Below are positions 21,972 to 33,426 of a stretch of 64,000 bases of DNA, one piece after another. Origin of the DNA: Myrmaecium sp. VS I D KN 1. Its lineage: Eukaryota; Ascomycota; Dothideomycetes; Valsariales; Valsariaceae. Every line of letters begins with the position of its first letter. Position 1 is the first letter of the stretch. Where the stretch lies: positions 558,390 through 622,389 of the forward strand of contig JADQAV010000007.1 of the NCBI GenBank assembly GCA_019775845.1, in the 5' to 3' direction. The translations under genes and the position numbers were made by a program. The notes beneath the pieces were generated by a model. It made no database searches, was not told where the DNA came from, and saw only the letters and a program-made list of their open reading frames with translations.

Positions 21972-23045
21972 CGTGGTGGTGGTATAGCGGGGTGTCGGAG
22001 CCTAGGTGCAAGATTTTTCGATCCCTTGGACGGTTGGAGGGGCAGGCACCCGCGACGAACTTTCGTAGCTGGCGGCCGTTCCAAAGAGCTCGTTGCAGCG
22101 GGCGAGGGGGCAACGGACGCGGTGGCGGGGGAAGAGAAAATGAAGAGCGTGGGGACAACGAAGTCACGGAGTCGTGCGAGCTGAAGGGAACGGGAAGGTC
22201 GAGGGCGGCGAAATAAGGCAACGTTGCTGCGGTGTCCGATCGGGCATTGTGTGTGACGGATGCGCCTTGCGAGTGGCTACGGAACGCCGTCGGTGCGGAG
22301 GGGCTAGCAAGGCCATTTTTCGTCCCCCGGAACAAGGGTGCTCTTTGTGCCTGAGGCAGGGGAAGAGCAGCACTGCAGTCTGCAGCACTGAAAGGGGCGC
22401 AATTGCCTGAGCTTAATGCTAAACCACTGTACCCCTGGCGTACAATACATGTAGTACTGATTTCAGTTACTTAGACAATTCAGATCAAAACTGTAATGAT
22501 ATCTCCATCTGTGGTCGAGTAGCCTTTACCTTACAAATATTACATCATACCCTCTACGTCGTGCCACAAAATTCGGCGGCGGTCTCACAGGTTCGCTTCC
22601 ATCGCCGCTCTTATCTTTCCCGTCCGCGGCTTTGCTAATCCCTCTTACCACCTTCCCATCCAACTCAACCGCGGACGTTCGATGCCCGCCTAATTGCCGT
22701 GATCTCGCCGTTCTTTGCCCTTCCATACTCCATGACCTGTACATATTCCGTTCCCGAGTGAAACATCCATACCTGACATACGCACAATTCACTTCTTGCT
22801 CGCAGTCCCCACCCTTTCCCACCTGCGCGCGCCCCGGTGTGTGTGTGATAGCTTGGTCCGTTGACGTTCACAATCAGATCAACAACGGCAGCACGCCTCG
22901 GTGCTGCCCGTCCCCGCCACTCGCCTAGTGCTACTGCTTATCTCCGACCTCGATTATTGACATTTCCGCTGTTCCAGCTGCGTCCTCCCAATAATCCGCG
23001 GCGTTGCAACCTACTCTCCGGATACCATCCTTCCTATCGCCGCCT
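21972..23045. other. Divergent intergenic region between eRF1 and the amino acid transporter
   Basis: The genes on either side diverge, so both promoters lie here. Sequence upstream of the transporter ATG is pyrimidine-rich, consistent with a long 5' UTR. No further gene was recognised. Confidence 0.5.
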
Positions 23046-25234
23046 ATGGATATCAGAGGCAAACAACCCTCCTCGTGGGCTGACTACGAGAATGGTGCAC
23101 ACCGGGGCTCCGTAGGTTCGACCGGCAGTCATGTACAATGGGACGAAATTCAGAGACAGCCAAGCCGGACAACTGTGAGCGGCGAACCTGCGCCGGACGA
23201 TGGCATTGATGGTGCGCTGAGGCACAGACGGTACACAATAGTCAAAGGTCTCCTCTGCTGAACTGCCACTGACGGTGTGATCTCTTAGGTCCTCAATGAC
23301 GATGCGTCTCAATGCTCTCGGTGATGCCGGCGGTGTCAACAGCATCAACAACTTTGCCCGTTCCTGGCAACGCGCGGCTGGCTTTTTCGAGGTCACGCCA
23401 GCAAAGCGAGCTTTTCGAGTGTCTCCGGCCGATGATACCGATATTTTGGCTGGGAATGGTGACCTTGAAGCTACTCCTCGCCCACAATTGTCAGCCTTGC
23501 GAGCTGCTTTCGAGGAGCACAATCGACGGACCTCGGATGATGCTACGGAAGCCAGCAGTACGCCAGATGAGGCGTCGAGTCTCCTGCCAGAGAGGCTAGA
23601 GAGGCGTCCTAGCGGCAGGTCATTTCGAAATGAAAGTATTATTGCTGTCGAGCCATCTTTATCCTCTGTCTTTGGCGGTAGTTACGGCACTTCTTACGGC
23701 AGCCTCTCTGCCCGTGTCAACGAGTCTTCCATGCGGCATGCTGGCCGACTATTCAGAGAGCAACAGCTCAAAGGCGTCAATGCTCCCGACGAGGGGAGAG
23801 AACCATTGTTGGTCAAACAGGTCGAGGACCACGGAGAGATTGTTAGTGTCGTCGTCGGCCAGTCCACACTGCCTCAGACCATCTTCAACTCGGTCAATGT
23901 GCTAATCGGAGTTGGGCTACTGAGTTTACCTCTCGCGTTCAAGTACGCTGGGTGGCTCATTGGCATGACCTTCTTCCTTTTTTCGGCCGTGGTTACATCG
24001 TATACTGCGAAGCTTTTGGCTAAGTGCCTCGACGTTGACAGCTCCCTCATCACGTTCGCAGATCTCGCATACGTCTCGTTTGGCTCCAAGGCACGGATTG
24101 CTACTAGCGTGCTGTTTAGCCTGGAGCTGATTGCGGCTTGTGTTGCGTTGATCATTCTGTTCGCGGATAGCCTCAATGCTCTCATTCCAGGCTGGGATAT
24201 CTTAACCTGGAAGATCGTTTGCGGTTTCGTCTTGATACCCCTCTCCTTTCTCCCTTTGCGTCTGCTAAGTTTCACGAGTGTTCTCGGGGTGCTTTCTTGC
24301 TTCTCCAGTACGTTTGCTCCGTATTGTACAAAGAAAGCTGCTGACTATGTCCACAGTTGTTATCTCCGTCATAATCGACGGTTTGATCAAGACCGAACAG
24401 CCTGGCTCGCTCATTCACCCCGCCAAGCAGCATATGTTTCCTCAAAACTGGCTAGCTGTTCCCTTGGCTTTCGGACTGCTGATGTGTACGTTCTATCCGG
24501 TGCTTGAGTTGTCTCCTTTCTAATCTGACCATAACAGCACCGTGGGGTGGCCACAGCGTTTTCCCAAACATCTACCGCGACATGCGTCATCCGTATAAGT
24601 ATAGACGAGGAGTCAACATTACCTATTTCTTTACTGTAGGTTCGGCCCCACCCCATGTCTTGTCTATCTAAGTTGACGTCCGTAGTACTTTCTGGACCTC
24701 GCAATGGCCGTCAGCGGCATCTTGATGTTTGGTGATGGAGTTTTGGATGAGATAACCTCCAGCATTCTGCTCACATCGGGTTACCCTGCCACACTCAGTG
24801 TCCTCATTGCCGTCTGCATTGCCATCATCCCACTTACCAAGATCCCTCTAAACGCCCGCCCCATCGTTTCTACGCTCGAGGTCCTTCTGGGATTGGACCC
24901 ACGCGCCCTGTCTCCCGCGTCGGGCCAGTTGATGGGCATGTCCGGGTTAAGTCGCGGCTGGCTGAAGGTTGCGGTGCGGCTCGGTACAACCTGGCTGTTC
25001 GTCCTCATCGCGATCGTCTGCCCAAGCTTCGACCGTGTGATGACCTTGCTCGGAGCTGTCGCATGCTTCTCTGTTTGCGTCATCCTGCCCCTTTCTTTCC
25101 ACCTCAAGCTCTTCTGGATTGAGATGCCCAAGGCTCAGAAGATCTTCGATTGGAGCCTTATCGTTCTTAGCGCGATCTTGGCTGTTGTGAGTACTATATT
25201 TGCTTGCCTCCCGAAGGAGCTCCTCGGCGTCTAG
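23046..25234 (+). CDS. AVT-type vacuolar amino acid transporter
   Basis: Five exons, 23046-23230, 23289-24307, 24357-24485, 24538-24635 and 24686-25234, give 659 residues; all introns are 48-58 bases with standard sites. The first 260 residues are hydrophilic and cytosolic, rich in Ser and Arg. Transmembrane segment 1 begins at QTIFNSVNVLIGVGLLSLPL, the hallmark of the AAAP (amino acid/auxin permease) family, followed by about ten more hydrophobic helices, including CVALIILFADSLNALIPGW and the SPWGGHSVFPNIYRDMRHP loop typical of fungal AVT1 relatives. Yeast Avt1 imports neutral amino acids into the vacuole using the proton gradient; the direction and substrate here are inferred from family only. 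It is divergent from eRF1. Confidence 0.9.
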
Positions 25235-25569
25235 CCCTAATGCCGGCATGCGAGTTTAATTTCTTAAGCTATTAAAGATATGAGCTGTGGCTCGTTTAAG
25301 CAGTGGTAGCGTCGGCGCATTTTCACCATTAAAGTTTCAGCAAGGCGTAGGCTTAAGGCCTGTAGGATGGGCATTCATGGGAGTATATAGATCTCAGTAT
25401 TTTATATATAGGTACAACTTGTTTAACTGTCGCATATGGGGTATCCAGTCTACTCTCACAAGCCAGTCATGCCGACGCTCGCCAACATACTGCTTTGACT
25501 ATGCAACCATTCCTCCCTGAGCTGCTTCAATTACAACCAGTCTCCAGTAAGTTCACCCAAGGCCTAGCC
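25235..25569. other. Convergent intergenic region
   Basis: 3' UTRs of the transporter (plus) and of BMT2 (minus). The stretch at 25380-25410 is AT-rich. No gene. Confidence 0.5.
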
Positions 25570-26493
25570 TTATTTAAGAACCACAGCAAAGTTATTTCGC
25601 TTTCCGCCTGGCAGGAGTTCTCTCTTTGGGAAATGAGCCCCCAACTTCATCGCTTTGGGACCGTGCCATTTGAAGAGGTAATAGATGAGTTTCACCGTCA
25701 TCTTGCGGTGCACGCGCTCATAACCAAAAGACTTCATGATCTTCTCGAGATGGTCCTCCGTCAGATAACGAGAGTTCGCAACACAAGGGGCGGGCAGCAC
25801 CAGAAACAAAGCTGGCAAGAGCGACGTAAAGATCCCCTGAGACGGTGTCGGCTGCTGTTGGTGCGATCGTCGAGCCAGAAAGCTACAGGTCCGTCTGAGC
25901 ATCTCTCCGCGCCCGGCCGGGTCCGGAACGTAGTTGAGGACGAGCGAGAGGGAGATCAGGTCGAAGGTCTCCGTCTCGTTCGCGGGCAGGGGTCGCTCCA
26001 TGAAGTCCTGCTGCTCGATCCCCGGCCCTTGCGAGTGGAGATCGATCCGCGTAACCTGCAGGAAGGGGGACTTGGAGCAGGCATTGTTGGTGCTGAGCGC
26101 GCCGACCTCCAGCATTCTCAGCTTGGAAGGTTGCTTGACCTCAGCGGAGGAGGGAGAGCCGAGGGACTTGATCCCCCCTTCTTCCAGCCATTGCATCAAC
26201 ACCTTGGAAGAATCGCCGCCGCGCTCGGAGCTCTGCCCGGTGATGCTGGCCACCTGGTACTTCTCCAACCCGCCCTGGGCATCAATCTCGCGCTTGATCG
26301 CGGCGGCCTTCACCTCGTCGCCGGCCGCGACGGCTTGCGCATACTGCTTCGAGAGGGTGTGGTGCGTCCGGATGAGACTTCGGGTTGCCTTGGAAGTGAG
26401 AGACGGTGGTCGCCCGCGTCCAACGGTGGAGGCTAAAGGCGGCCGGCCATGCGAAAGAGATTTGGGGCGCGAATGCCGCTTGTTAGGGGCCAT
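25570..26493 (-). CDS. bmt2: 25S rRNA adenine-N1 methyltransferase BMT2
   Basis: Single exon of 307 residues from ATG 26493. The frame is open further upstream to 26655, but ATG 26493 gives the basic start MAPNKRHSRPKSLSHGRPP expected of a nucleolar protein. The SAM-binding Rossmann segment reads RMLEVGALSTNNACSKS, followed by VTRIDLHSQGPGIEQQDFM and DLISLSLVLNYVPDPAGRG, all characteristic of the BMT2 family (yeast YBR141C). BMT2 makes the m1A2142 modification in large-subunit rRNA in the nucleolus. It shares a short divergent promoter with the ribosomal protein uL23 gene, which suits a ribosome biogenesis role. Confidence 0.92.
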   Translation of the reverse strand: MAPNKRHSRPKSLSHGRPPLASTVGRGRPPSLTSKATRSLIRTHHTLSKQYAQAVAAGDEVKAAAIKREIDAQGGLEKYQVASITGQSSERGGDSSKVLMQWLEEGGIKSLGSPSSAEVKQPSKLRMLEVGALSTNNACSKSPFLQVTRIDLHSQGPGIEQQDFMERPLPANETETFDLISLSLVLNYVPDPAGRGEMLRRTCSFLARRSHQQQPTPSQGIFTSLLPALFLVLPAPCVANSRYLTEDHLEKIMKSFGYERVHRKMTVKLIYYLFKWHGPKAMKLGAHFPKRELLPGGKRNNFAVVLK

Positions 26494-26746
26494 TGGCAGG
26501 GCAGTCTCTCCTACATCATCTGGTTGCTGTTGAAAGATGCGGCGGCTGTCTTTGCGGTTGAGCTTGCGTTCGGTTGCGGGTGGGTTCGTTCCCTCTTGAG
26601 GTGGGGCCGAGGCGGCCGGACGCGGATGCCGGAACCTGTGTTTTTCCGCGCACACGAGATAGAATTTCGCTGAATCCCCACAACCTCCAACTTCAACCTG
26701 CGATATCCCCGACTACTAACGCCCAGCAACGTTCCCAGCAGTAGCA
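26494..26746. promoter_or_regulatory. Bidirectional promoter of BMT2 and uL23
   Basis: Only 253 bases separate the two divergent ATG codons. The upstream continuation of the BMT2 frame lies within it but is likely 5' UTR. No TATA box was seen, which is usual for ribosomal protein genes. Confidence 0.6.
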
Positions 26747-27462
26747 ATGGCCCCCAACAACAAGAAGGGTATGCTCTCTCCTTGCGCAATATCGCGATCT
26801 TCTGCTAACAATCTCCTGCAGCTACCAAGCCCACGGCTAAGGCTTCCGCCGCCGCCAAGGCCACTCTCCGTGGTGTATGTACAAGGACATCTTGAGGCGT
26901 CCCAGAATCCATCTCTGGGGGCCTTTTTGGAATCCAAGCTTACTGAATTTCAAAAGGTCAACTCGCACAAGGTCCGCAAGGTCCGCACGTACGTATTGAC
27001 CCCGAACGACTCGCGCGCATGAGCGCATCGAATTTTTTGTGCTGATGGAGATTTTTGCAGGTCGACCAGCTTCCACCGCCCTAAGACCCTCACGCTCTCG
27101 CGCGCGCCCAAGTACCCCCGCAAGAGCATCCCCCACGAGCCCCGCCTCGATGCCTCCAAGATCCTCATCCACCCTCTCAACACCGAGAGCGCCATGAAGA
27201 AGATTGAGGAGAACAACACCCTTGTCTTCATCGTCAACGTCAAGGCCAACAAGCGCCAGATCAAGGAGGCCCTCAAGAAGCAGTACGATGTTGACACCGT
27301 CAAGATCAACACTCTCATCCGGTCCGTTATTCTCGGTGGAACCCTCGATATGGATTTTTGCTGACCTTCAATAGCCCTGACGGCTCCAAGAAGGCTTTCG
27401 CCCGTCTTACCCCCGACGTCGATGCCCTTGACATCGCCGCCACTAAGCTCGCCATTGTCTAA
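26747..27462 (+). CDS. rpl25: 60S ribosomal protein uL23 (L25/L23a)
   Basis: Five exons, 26747-26768, 26822-26874, 26957-26988, 27061-27321 and 27375-27462, give 151 residues. The N-terminal extension is Lys/Ala-rich ([16 protein letters not shown]). The core reads [57 protein letters not shown] and [20 protein letters not shown]. The protein sits at the polypeptide exit tunnel and is the docking site for the signal recognition particle. Four introns in a short gene, three of them within the first 250 bases, is typical of fungal ribosomal protein genes. The last intron uses a GTCCGT donor, like intron 2 of the metallothionein gene. Confidence 0.95.
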
Positions 27463-27903
27463 ATTTCCTTTGCTGGTCGGGTTTTATGCTGGGTCACTGC
27501 TACTCATGGGACAACGGATACTGGACATGGTTTTTTGCTGCTTTCACTGTAGAAGGGCCACACTGGAGTCGGGATTCACTTCAGATGGAAGCTGCCCTGT
27601 TGGAAGCGGCATGAAACCCAAAAAGCAAATGAATTAAATGGATATTCCAAGGGTGTTTCTTTTCCATTTTGTGACATCGGACAGATTCTCCTCATATGAT
27701 TCCCCCTTCCGTAGTCTGAAGCCTTGAAACCTGAACCTACTGCATCCTGCACGTCTTCCCTATCTTACATTGCGCATGATGTGATTCGTTTGTACACGGG
27801 CCAGCCCTTTCCTTCCATTTCCTTCCTATCCAGCCATGATACAACCGATTGTGATGTGTGCCGCTCTAACCATATCCACTCCCAGCATTTCCTCCCTCCC
27901 CGC
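27463..27903. other. Convergent intergenic region
   Basis: 3' UTRs of uL23 (plus) and TIM8 (minus). Nothing else was recognised. Confidence 0.5.
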
Positions 27904-28280
27904 CTACGAGCTTCGGATGTTCTGGAGTTGCTTGAGGATGAGGTAGTTGGCGTCCATGAAGCGGTCGACGCAGTTCTGCATGCAGGGCTCCTCGGACCGG
28001 TCGAGGGTGCCGGAGCTGATCTTGCCGGGGGCGACGCACTTGCGGAAGCAGGTATCGGTCAAGGCATGAATCGCTATTTCGGAAGGTTAGCCACGGGAAG
28101 GATGGATTTCGCCGACTTTTTCGTCAAGAAGGCAAGGGAGCCGCTGGGGGGTGAAGGGTAAAGCGTACAGGATTGGATGCGGGCCTTTTGGGACTCGTTG
28201 TTGACGAACTGCTGCAGCTCTTGCTTGTCCTTGTCCGAGAGCCGGGAGAGGTCGAGGTTGCCGAGTACGTTGGAGTCCAT
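27904..28280 (-). CDS. tim8: Mitochondrial intermembrane-space chaperone TIM8
   Basis: Exons 28280-28169 and 28073-27904 give 93 residues; the 95-base intron has a GTACGC donor and an AAATAG acceptor. The protein opens MDSNVLGNLDLSRLSDKDKQ and carries the twin C-x3-C motif, CFRKC and CMQNC, separated by about 20 residues including GKISSGTLDRSEEP. The end NYLILKQLQNIRSS is typical. Small Tim proteins form TIM8-TIM13 hexamers that guide TIM23 and other membrane proteins across the intermembrane space; the Cys pairs form disulfides via Mia40. Identity is secure. Confidence 0.95.
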
Positions 28281-29171
28281 TGCGATGTTGGTTCTCTTGC
28301 GATTGTCGCTTGAGGGAATAAGGGAGTATGTATGGTTCGTTGGCTTATTGCCGGAAGCAATGGGATAATTGCGCGGGTATAGGTAGTAGGTGTAGTGTTG
28401 TAATGCGGCTGCTTGCTTTCCCACTTCTCTCTCACTCTACTCTTTTTTCTTTTGCGACTTTGGTTGGACGGTGATTGATGTTCTTGGCTGAGTAAGATGG
28501 GTTGTTTACGTATCGTAGAACTGTGTATGGAAAGAAATGCATAAGTTCTGTAAGCTTCAATCGATTAGATTAGATTAGATGAGACGACGTACGTCTTCAA
28601 CAGACAGCCTTTCCCAGAACCACCAACGACAAACCTGGTCAAGGAATCCATAATCAGACCGGTTATGTTCTCGGTTCCTCGGCAGTACAGTATCGAAACC
28701 GGGCGCTGGGTGCTGCATTCCGGCTGAAGGCTATCGTCAGAGCAGATCATCAAAGAAAAAGCGTGTCAGCGACGTGCTTCTGAGAAATCAAATTACCATG
28801 ACAGGTCAATTTCCACGACACATCTTCGACATCGACTTGCCACCTGTTTTTGTGTTACTGTTTGTTAACCCAGGGGCATGGACTCTTCAGTCGGTGGCGG
28901 ATTCACGATTTACTCCGTTTATGGATGAAGGACCTTCCGCTTCCCCGCAGGAATGAATGGATGGAGAGTCTGAACATATCTCAGGCAAAGACTTGGTCAT
29001 TTACTTTTCATTCGATCTACTCTTTATCGTTTATGCATTAAACCACTCTCCACAAGCCTACGCAATGCAGACAAACTTGCTTTTCTTGACGACCAGGACA
29101 ACATCGATCATAAAAGCTCATGGCGATCCCCAGATAGCCGATATTAACATACTCGCCTGGAGGAGACAACC
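28281..29171. other. Intergenic region between TIM8 and the sugar transporter
   Basis: TIM8 promoter and transporter 3' UTR; both genes are on the minus strand. A short ATTAG repeat occurs near 28565. No gene was recognised. Confidence 0.5.
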
Positions 29172-31280
29172 TCATTCTTTCAACGACCCGACATGCACCT
29201 TTTCCACCGACCTGCCGCTGGCGGAACCATCGCCTTCATCACCAACGGAAGCAGCAGGGCTCACCAGCCGACCATCAACCGTAACCCCCTGAACCTCCGC
29301 GCCAAACAACCCATTCATCTCTTCCAGACTGCGTCCCTTGCTTTCGCGGAGGAAGAAGTAGACTGTGACTAGTCAGCATCACTGAACGGGGAGAAAAAAG
29401 AAAAGAGAAGGACGACGGGAGCAAGAGAACCACACGCACCGTACGGAAAGCCGAGGACATTAAAGACCGCGAACCAGCACCAGATCTTCCAGCCGACCCG
29501 CTCGAAACCGATGGGGCCGGCGTATACGGTCAGGAAGGCCATGAGCCACTGGCTGGACAGGCTGAGGCCGACGCCCGTGTGTCGGTGCCGTAGCGGCATC
29601 GTTTCGGAGACATAGATGTACTGGAGAGACGTCGGGGGTGTTTTCGTCAGTTATCAAACCTGGCGGAATCGAAGGAAAGGGGAGGGAAGAAAAAAAAAAA
29701 AAAACGTACAGGCAACGGCGCCCACGTCGGCGCAAACGCCGCAATCCACGCAAAAAGCATCGCCGCCGCAGCCTTACTCGCGGGACCCCCTGGGGGCTGC
29801 CGCTCCGCCACCGCAAGACACGCGACAAACGCTATCATGCACCCGGACTGCAGCGCCGCGCCCCAGAGCAGCCAGCGCTTGCGACCCGCGCGCTCGCACG
29901 CGCGCGCGCCCCCGAACACGCCCACGGCCAGCAGCGTCGTGGCCGCGCCGCTGCACACCGAGGCCGTCGTCGGCGCGAGCCCGATGTACACTTGGAAGAT
30001 GGTCGTCGTGTAGTAGAAGATGGTGTTGACGCCCATCAGGTAGGCGATTCCGACCAGCAGGACGCCGTCGCGGATCCGTCGGCCGGCTTGCTCCGGGCTG
30101 CGGTCGTGGAGGAGGAAGTCTCGGGGGCGGAGCGGTGGGGTGGTGCTGCTGGCGGACGCGGCGAGCTCGGCGAGGATTGCTGCGCGGGTGCGCTCGCGAA
30201 GGGTGTGGTCGTGCGGGATGAGTTGCGTTAGGATGGCGTCGCCGGCTTCGGGTTGTTGGCGGAGGTAGTACCAGCGTGGTGAGTCTGGGTTCGGGGGTTT
30301 AGTGGGTTGAGCGGAAAGGGGGAGGGGGGAAGGGCTTTGCGTTTCTCCCCTCTTACCGGCGTTGGGAAGCATCAACAGGATGCAGAGCAGCGACCAGACG
30401 ATCTGCAGGGCGACGGGCAGCCGCCAGACGACCTGGCCGGAGGCGAAGGTGAAGCCGAAGTCGATCCAGTACGCCAGCGCGGTGGCGGTGCAGGCGGTGC
30501 CCATCAGCATGCCGACGAGCGGGCCGCGCGAGGCGGTCGAGACGGTGATCTCCGCGATGAGCACCGGGGCGGTCGCGACGACGAGGCCGTTGCCGATGCC
30601 CTAAGGGAGGAGCACATGGGATTAGTGGACGGTAGAGCAAGTAGAGGTGAGGAACGCCGCTAGGGAGAAGCCTTCTGGACATCGGAACTAAAGTGATAGG
30701 CAAGGAAACAACAGAGACAACGACATACAATCACCACCCGCCCAGCGATCAGCTGGCCGTACGAAAAGGACGCGACGGAGAGGATGGTGCCGACGACCTG
30801 GATGGCGGCACCGAGAATCATCCACACCCGCCGGCCCAGCCGGTCGCTCCAGGGGCTGGCCGCGATGCAGCATCCGAGCCAGGAGGCGAGGAGGAAGGAG
30901 GCGACTGGGTGAGGTCAGTGTGGGCGTTCCTGAAGGGGTAGAGGGAGTGGATAGTCGGCGGGTAGTAATGGACGGTCGGTCCAGGAGGGGCGGGTGTGAC
31001 GTACCGATCATGGCGCTGACGGTGGTGCTTGGGTACTGTTTCGGATGTGTCAGTGAGCGGCATATGAGATTGGAGACGGTGGGTGGGGAGCCATGGTATG
31101 GAAAAGTGGGAAGGTGATTGAATGAAAGGAAAAAGGTCGTACACCCATGGCTTCCTGGAAGGCGGACGTTTGCAGGACACCTCCCAGCACGCCGGCGTCC
31201 CAGCCGTAGGACATGAAACCCATCCGCGCACCCCAGAGGGCACGGGTGGGGTGGATGGTGGGGTGGTTGCTGGAGAGCAT
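29172..31280 (-). CDS. MFS sugar transporter
   Basis: Seven exons, 31280-31143, 31035-31005, 30904-30729, 30600-30357, 30284-29710, 29620-29440 and 29362-29172, give 511 residues, all in phase. Exon 2 is only 31 bases. Family motifs in order: GFMSYGWDAGVLGGVL in helix 1, WSDRLGRRVWM (the G-R-R signature after helix 2), AGRVVIGIGNGL, SPRWYYLRQQPEAGDAIL, GVNTIFYYTTTIFQ in helix 7, ERAGRKRWLLWG and the end VYFFLRESKGRSLEEMNGLF (a variant of PETKGxxLEE). These place it in the sugar porter family of the major facilitator superfamily at the plasma membrane. Helix 1 has GWDAG where many hexose carriers have GYDQG, so the substrate may not be a common hexose. The start is the only well-placed ATG. 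Confidence 0.9.
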
Positions 31281-31453
31281 GACGAGGGTGGAGGGGTGGG
31301 GGATTGGGGAGAGAGAAGGTGGGAAGGGGGAAGGGAGGCCTTGCTGGTGTGACCAGGAAAGCAGAGGGGCAAGATAGAGATGGAAGATGAGAGGTGAAGA
31401 GAATGGCAACCTGCCTGGTCGAGATGAGGGTGATGTGATGATAATGACGAGCG

Positions 31454-31460
31454 TTATATA
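31454..31460 (-). promoter_or_regulatory. TATA box of the sugar transporter
   Basis: TATATAA on the minus strand, 174 bases before ATG 31280. Confidence 0.5.
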
Positions 31461-32705
31461 TGTACGTCCCGATGATCAAAGTACCGCCAGCCATCCACGA
31501 ACGAGCCTCGTGGCGAAAGATGAACCGCTATCAGTTGAACGACGACGCCCGAACGCCGCTCGTCCTCCTCCTTCATGCCCTGAAGTAGATACTCGTCCGC
31601 GACTGCGGTTCACTTCCTACTAGGATGCCATCCCGCCCGCCGGCCGCACGACTCAAAACGTGCATCCCCATCTTTCCCGCATGCGTTGATTGAAAAGCGT
31701 GGGCATTGCATTGCATCCGCCCTCGCCCTCGTGTCTTCGACGTGCATACGCCTCGCCCCCCCCTGTCCATGGAATGAGGATGGACATGCATTCACTCAAG
31801 TCAGGAAGGAAGAAGATTCCTCTTGCAGGGGGGAGGGACACGGAAAGGAGGAAAGAGGATCGCTGCATGTCGCCCGCCCCGTGGTGTTTCTGATGTGTAG
31901 AAGAAAGAGCGAGGTCGATCGCCTGAGAATGGGAAAGGAAAGCATCACATCAGAATGCGTTAATCCCTCTTCGACCGGCTCCGGCGGGTAATGAGCGAGC
32001 GTCTCGTCTTGTCTCGTCTCGTCTCGGCTCGTCTCACTGCGGCCGAGAAAAGGAGGCGTCGTTTTTGTCTCGAGAGCAAGGAAGCGCAAGCTGCGTGTTT
32101 CTAGGTGAAGTGCTGCTACTTGGTGGTGGTGCTGCTGGTCGTCCTGCTGCTGCTGGCCCACCTGTACTGTATGTTGTATGTACGTACCCACATCCGGATG
32201 CTCCACAAACATGGCCATGGACGGGCACGAGTCGCAGCCTCGCCCGAGCGACGGAAGCGGAAACCAAACGAGCAAGGAACGGTTTTTTGCCGAGCTGGGT
32301 GGGTGCACGGACGAAGTTGGTGAATTCGGTTTACCCCGGCCCCCACCCGGTTGGCGGGCGGCACGCACGTCCGCTCGCCTCAGGCTCTCCACATGGTTTA
32401 TCTTAGCCGAGTGGGTGGGGATGGAGGGAAGGGGAAGGAAGGTGAAACTGGGAGGGAAGAAAGCAGGAAGGCAGGCAAGGAGGAAGGGTAGCAGTGACAG
32501 GGAAATCAGGAGTGATGAGGAAGGATTAGGGAGACACAAGAGAGGGACAGCAGAAGTGGGACAGCAGAGGGGACGACAGGAGGGACGACAGGAGGGGGTT
32601 CTCTCTCTCTCTCTCTCGCTCTCTGTACGACACGACTCATGGCGCGAACAAGGGGGGCGGGGGAGAGAGAAGGGAGGAAGGACGGAAGGGAACGCACAGC
32701 ACAGC

Positions 32706-32775
32706 GTCCTGCGTGTGTGAATTGTCCTGCGTGTGTGAATTGTCCTGCGTGCTGTCCTGCGTCCCTGTCCTGCGT
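32706..32775. repeat. Tandem repeat with GTCCTGCGT core
   Basis: Two perfect 18-base units (GTCCTGCGTGTGTGAATT) are followed by three shorter units sharing the first nine bases. Non-coding. Confidence 0.9.
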
Positions 32776-33426
32776 TAGGTTCTGCCCGTCACTAAGCCTG
32801 AAGGAATGTCGGCGGCCGTGTGAAGCGAGCCAAGCGCGTGAACCATTCACGGTACTCCGTGCCTACTGTCCCTACATACTGTATCCGTCCATGATCGGAG
32901 CCGTATGATGAAAGGACCGGCCGGTGGTGGACGTTCTGAGACGAAAGATCCGATGGATGGAGGATGGATTCACTTTCAATCTTCCCAGCCCATGTCGGTC
33001 CTTCTCGCCCTCCTGTCATCTCCACTTTCCTCTCGCTTCCAGTCCAACCCCCGACCGGCTGCCGTCCTTCCCTCCTCTATTTGCATTCTTGTTTCTTGTC
33101 TCGTCTTCTGCTACCGAGGCCAGATCACAAATCACACCACCATCGTCGATGCTGATACCCGCTTCTCTCTTCTCCCTGCGCCTCTCCATGTCCCATTCCA
33201 TGCCGGTCCCCCAAGCCGTCCATGTTGCACCCACACCATGCTCTGCCGATGCGGATAGCCTCTTCTGTCCCCCCTTCCCCTCCGCGTTCCCCATGCCCCT
33301 GTGAATCCGTTTAAAAATGGCCTCCCTCTCGTTCGCCAGGCTCTCTTTTTGAACTCCAGATCGTATCTTCACTCCTCGAACACATACACATTCACATTCA
33401 CACATTCACTGCCATTGATATTCACC

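Larger units (their letters stand above)
31281..33426. other. Divergent intergenic region between the sugar transporter and the P450
   Basis: Contains both promoters. It has many short direct repeats: GTCTC units at about 32000-32036, a CT run at 32600-32625 and an 18-base tandem at 32706-32775. A TTTAAAA box lies near 33309, 115 bases before the P450 ATG. No coding region was recognised. Confidence 0.5.
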
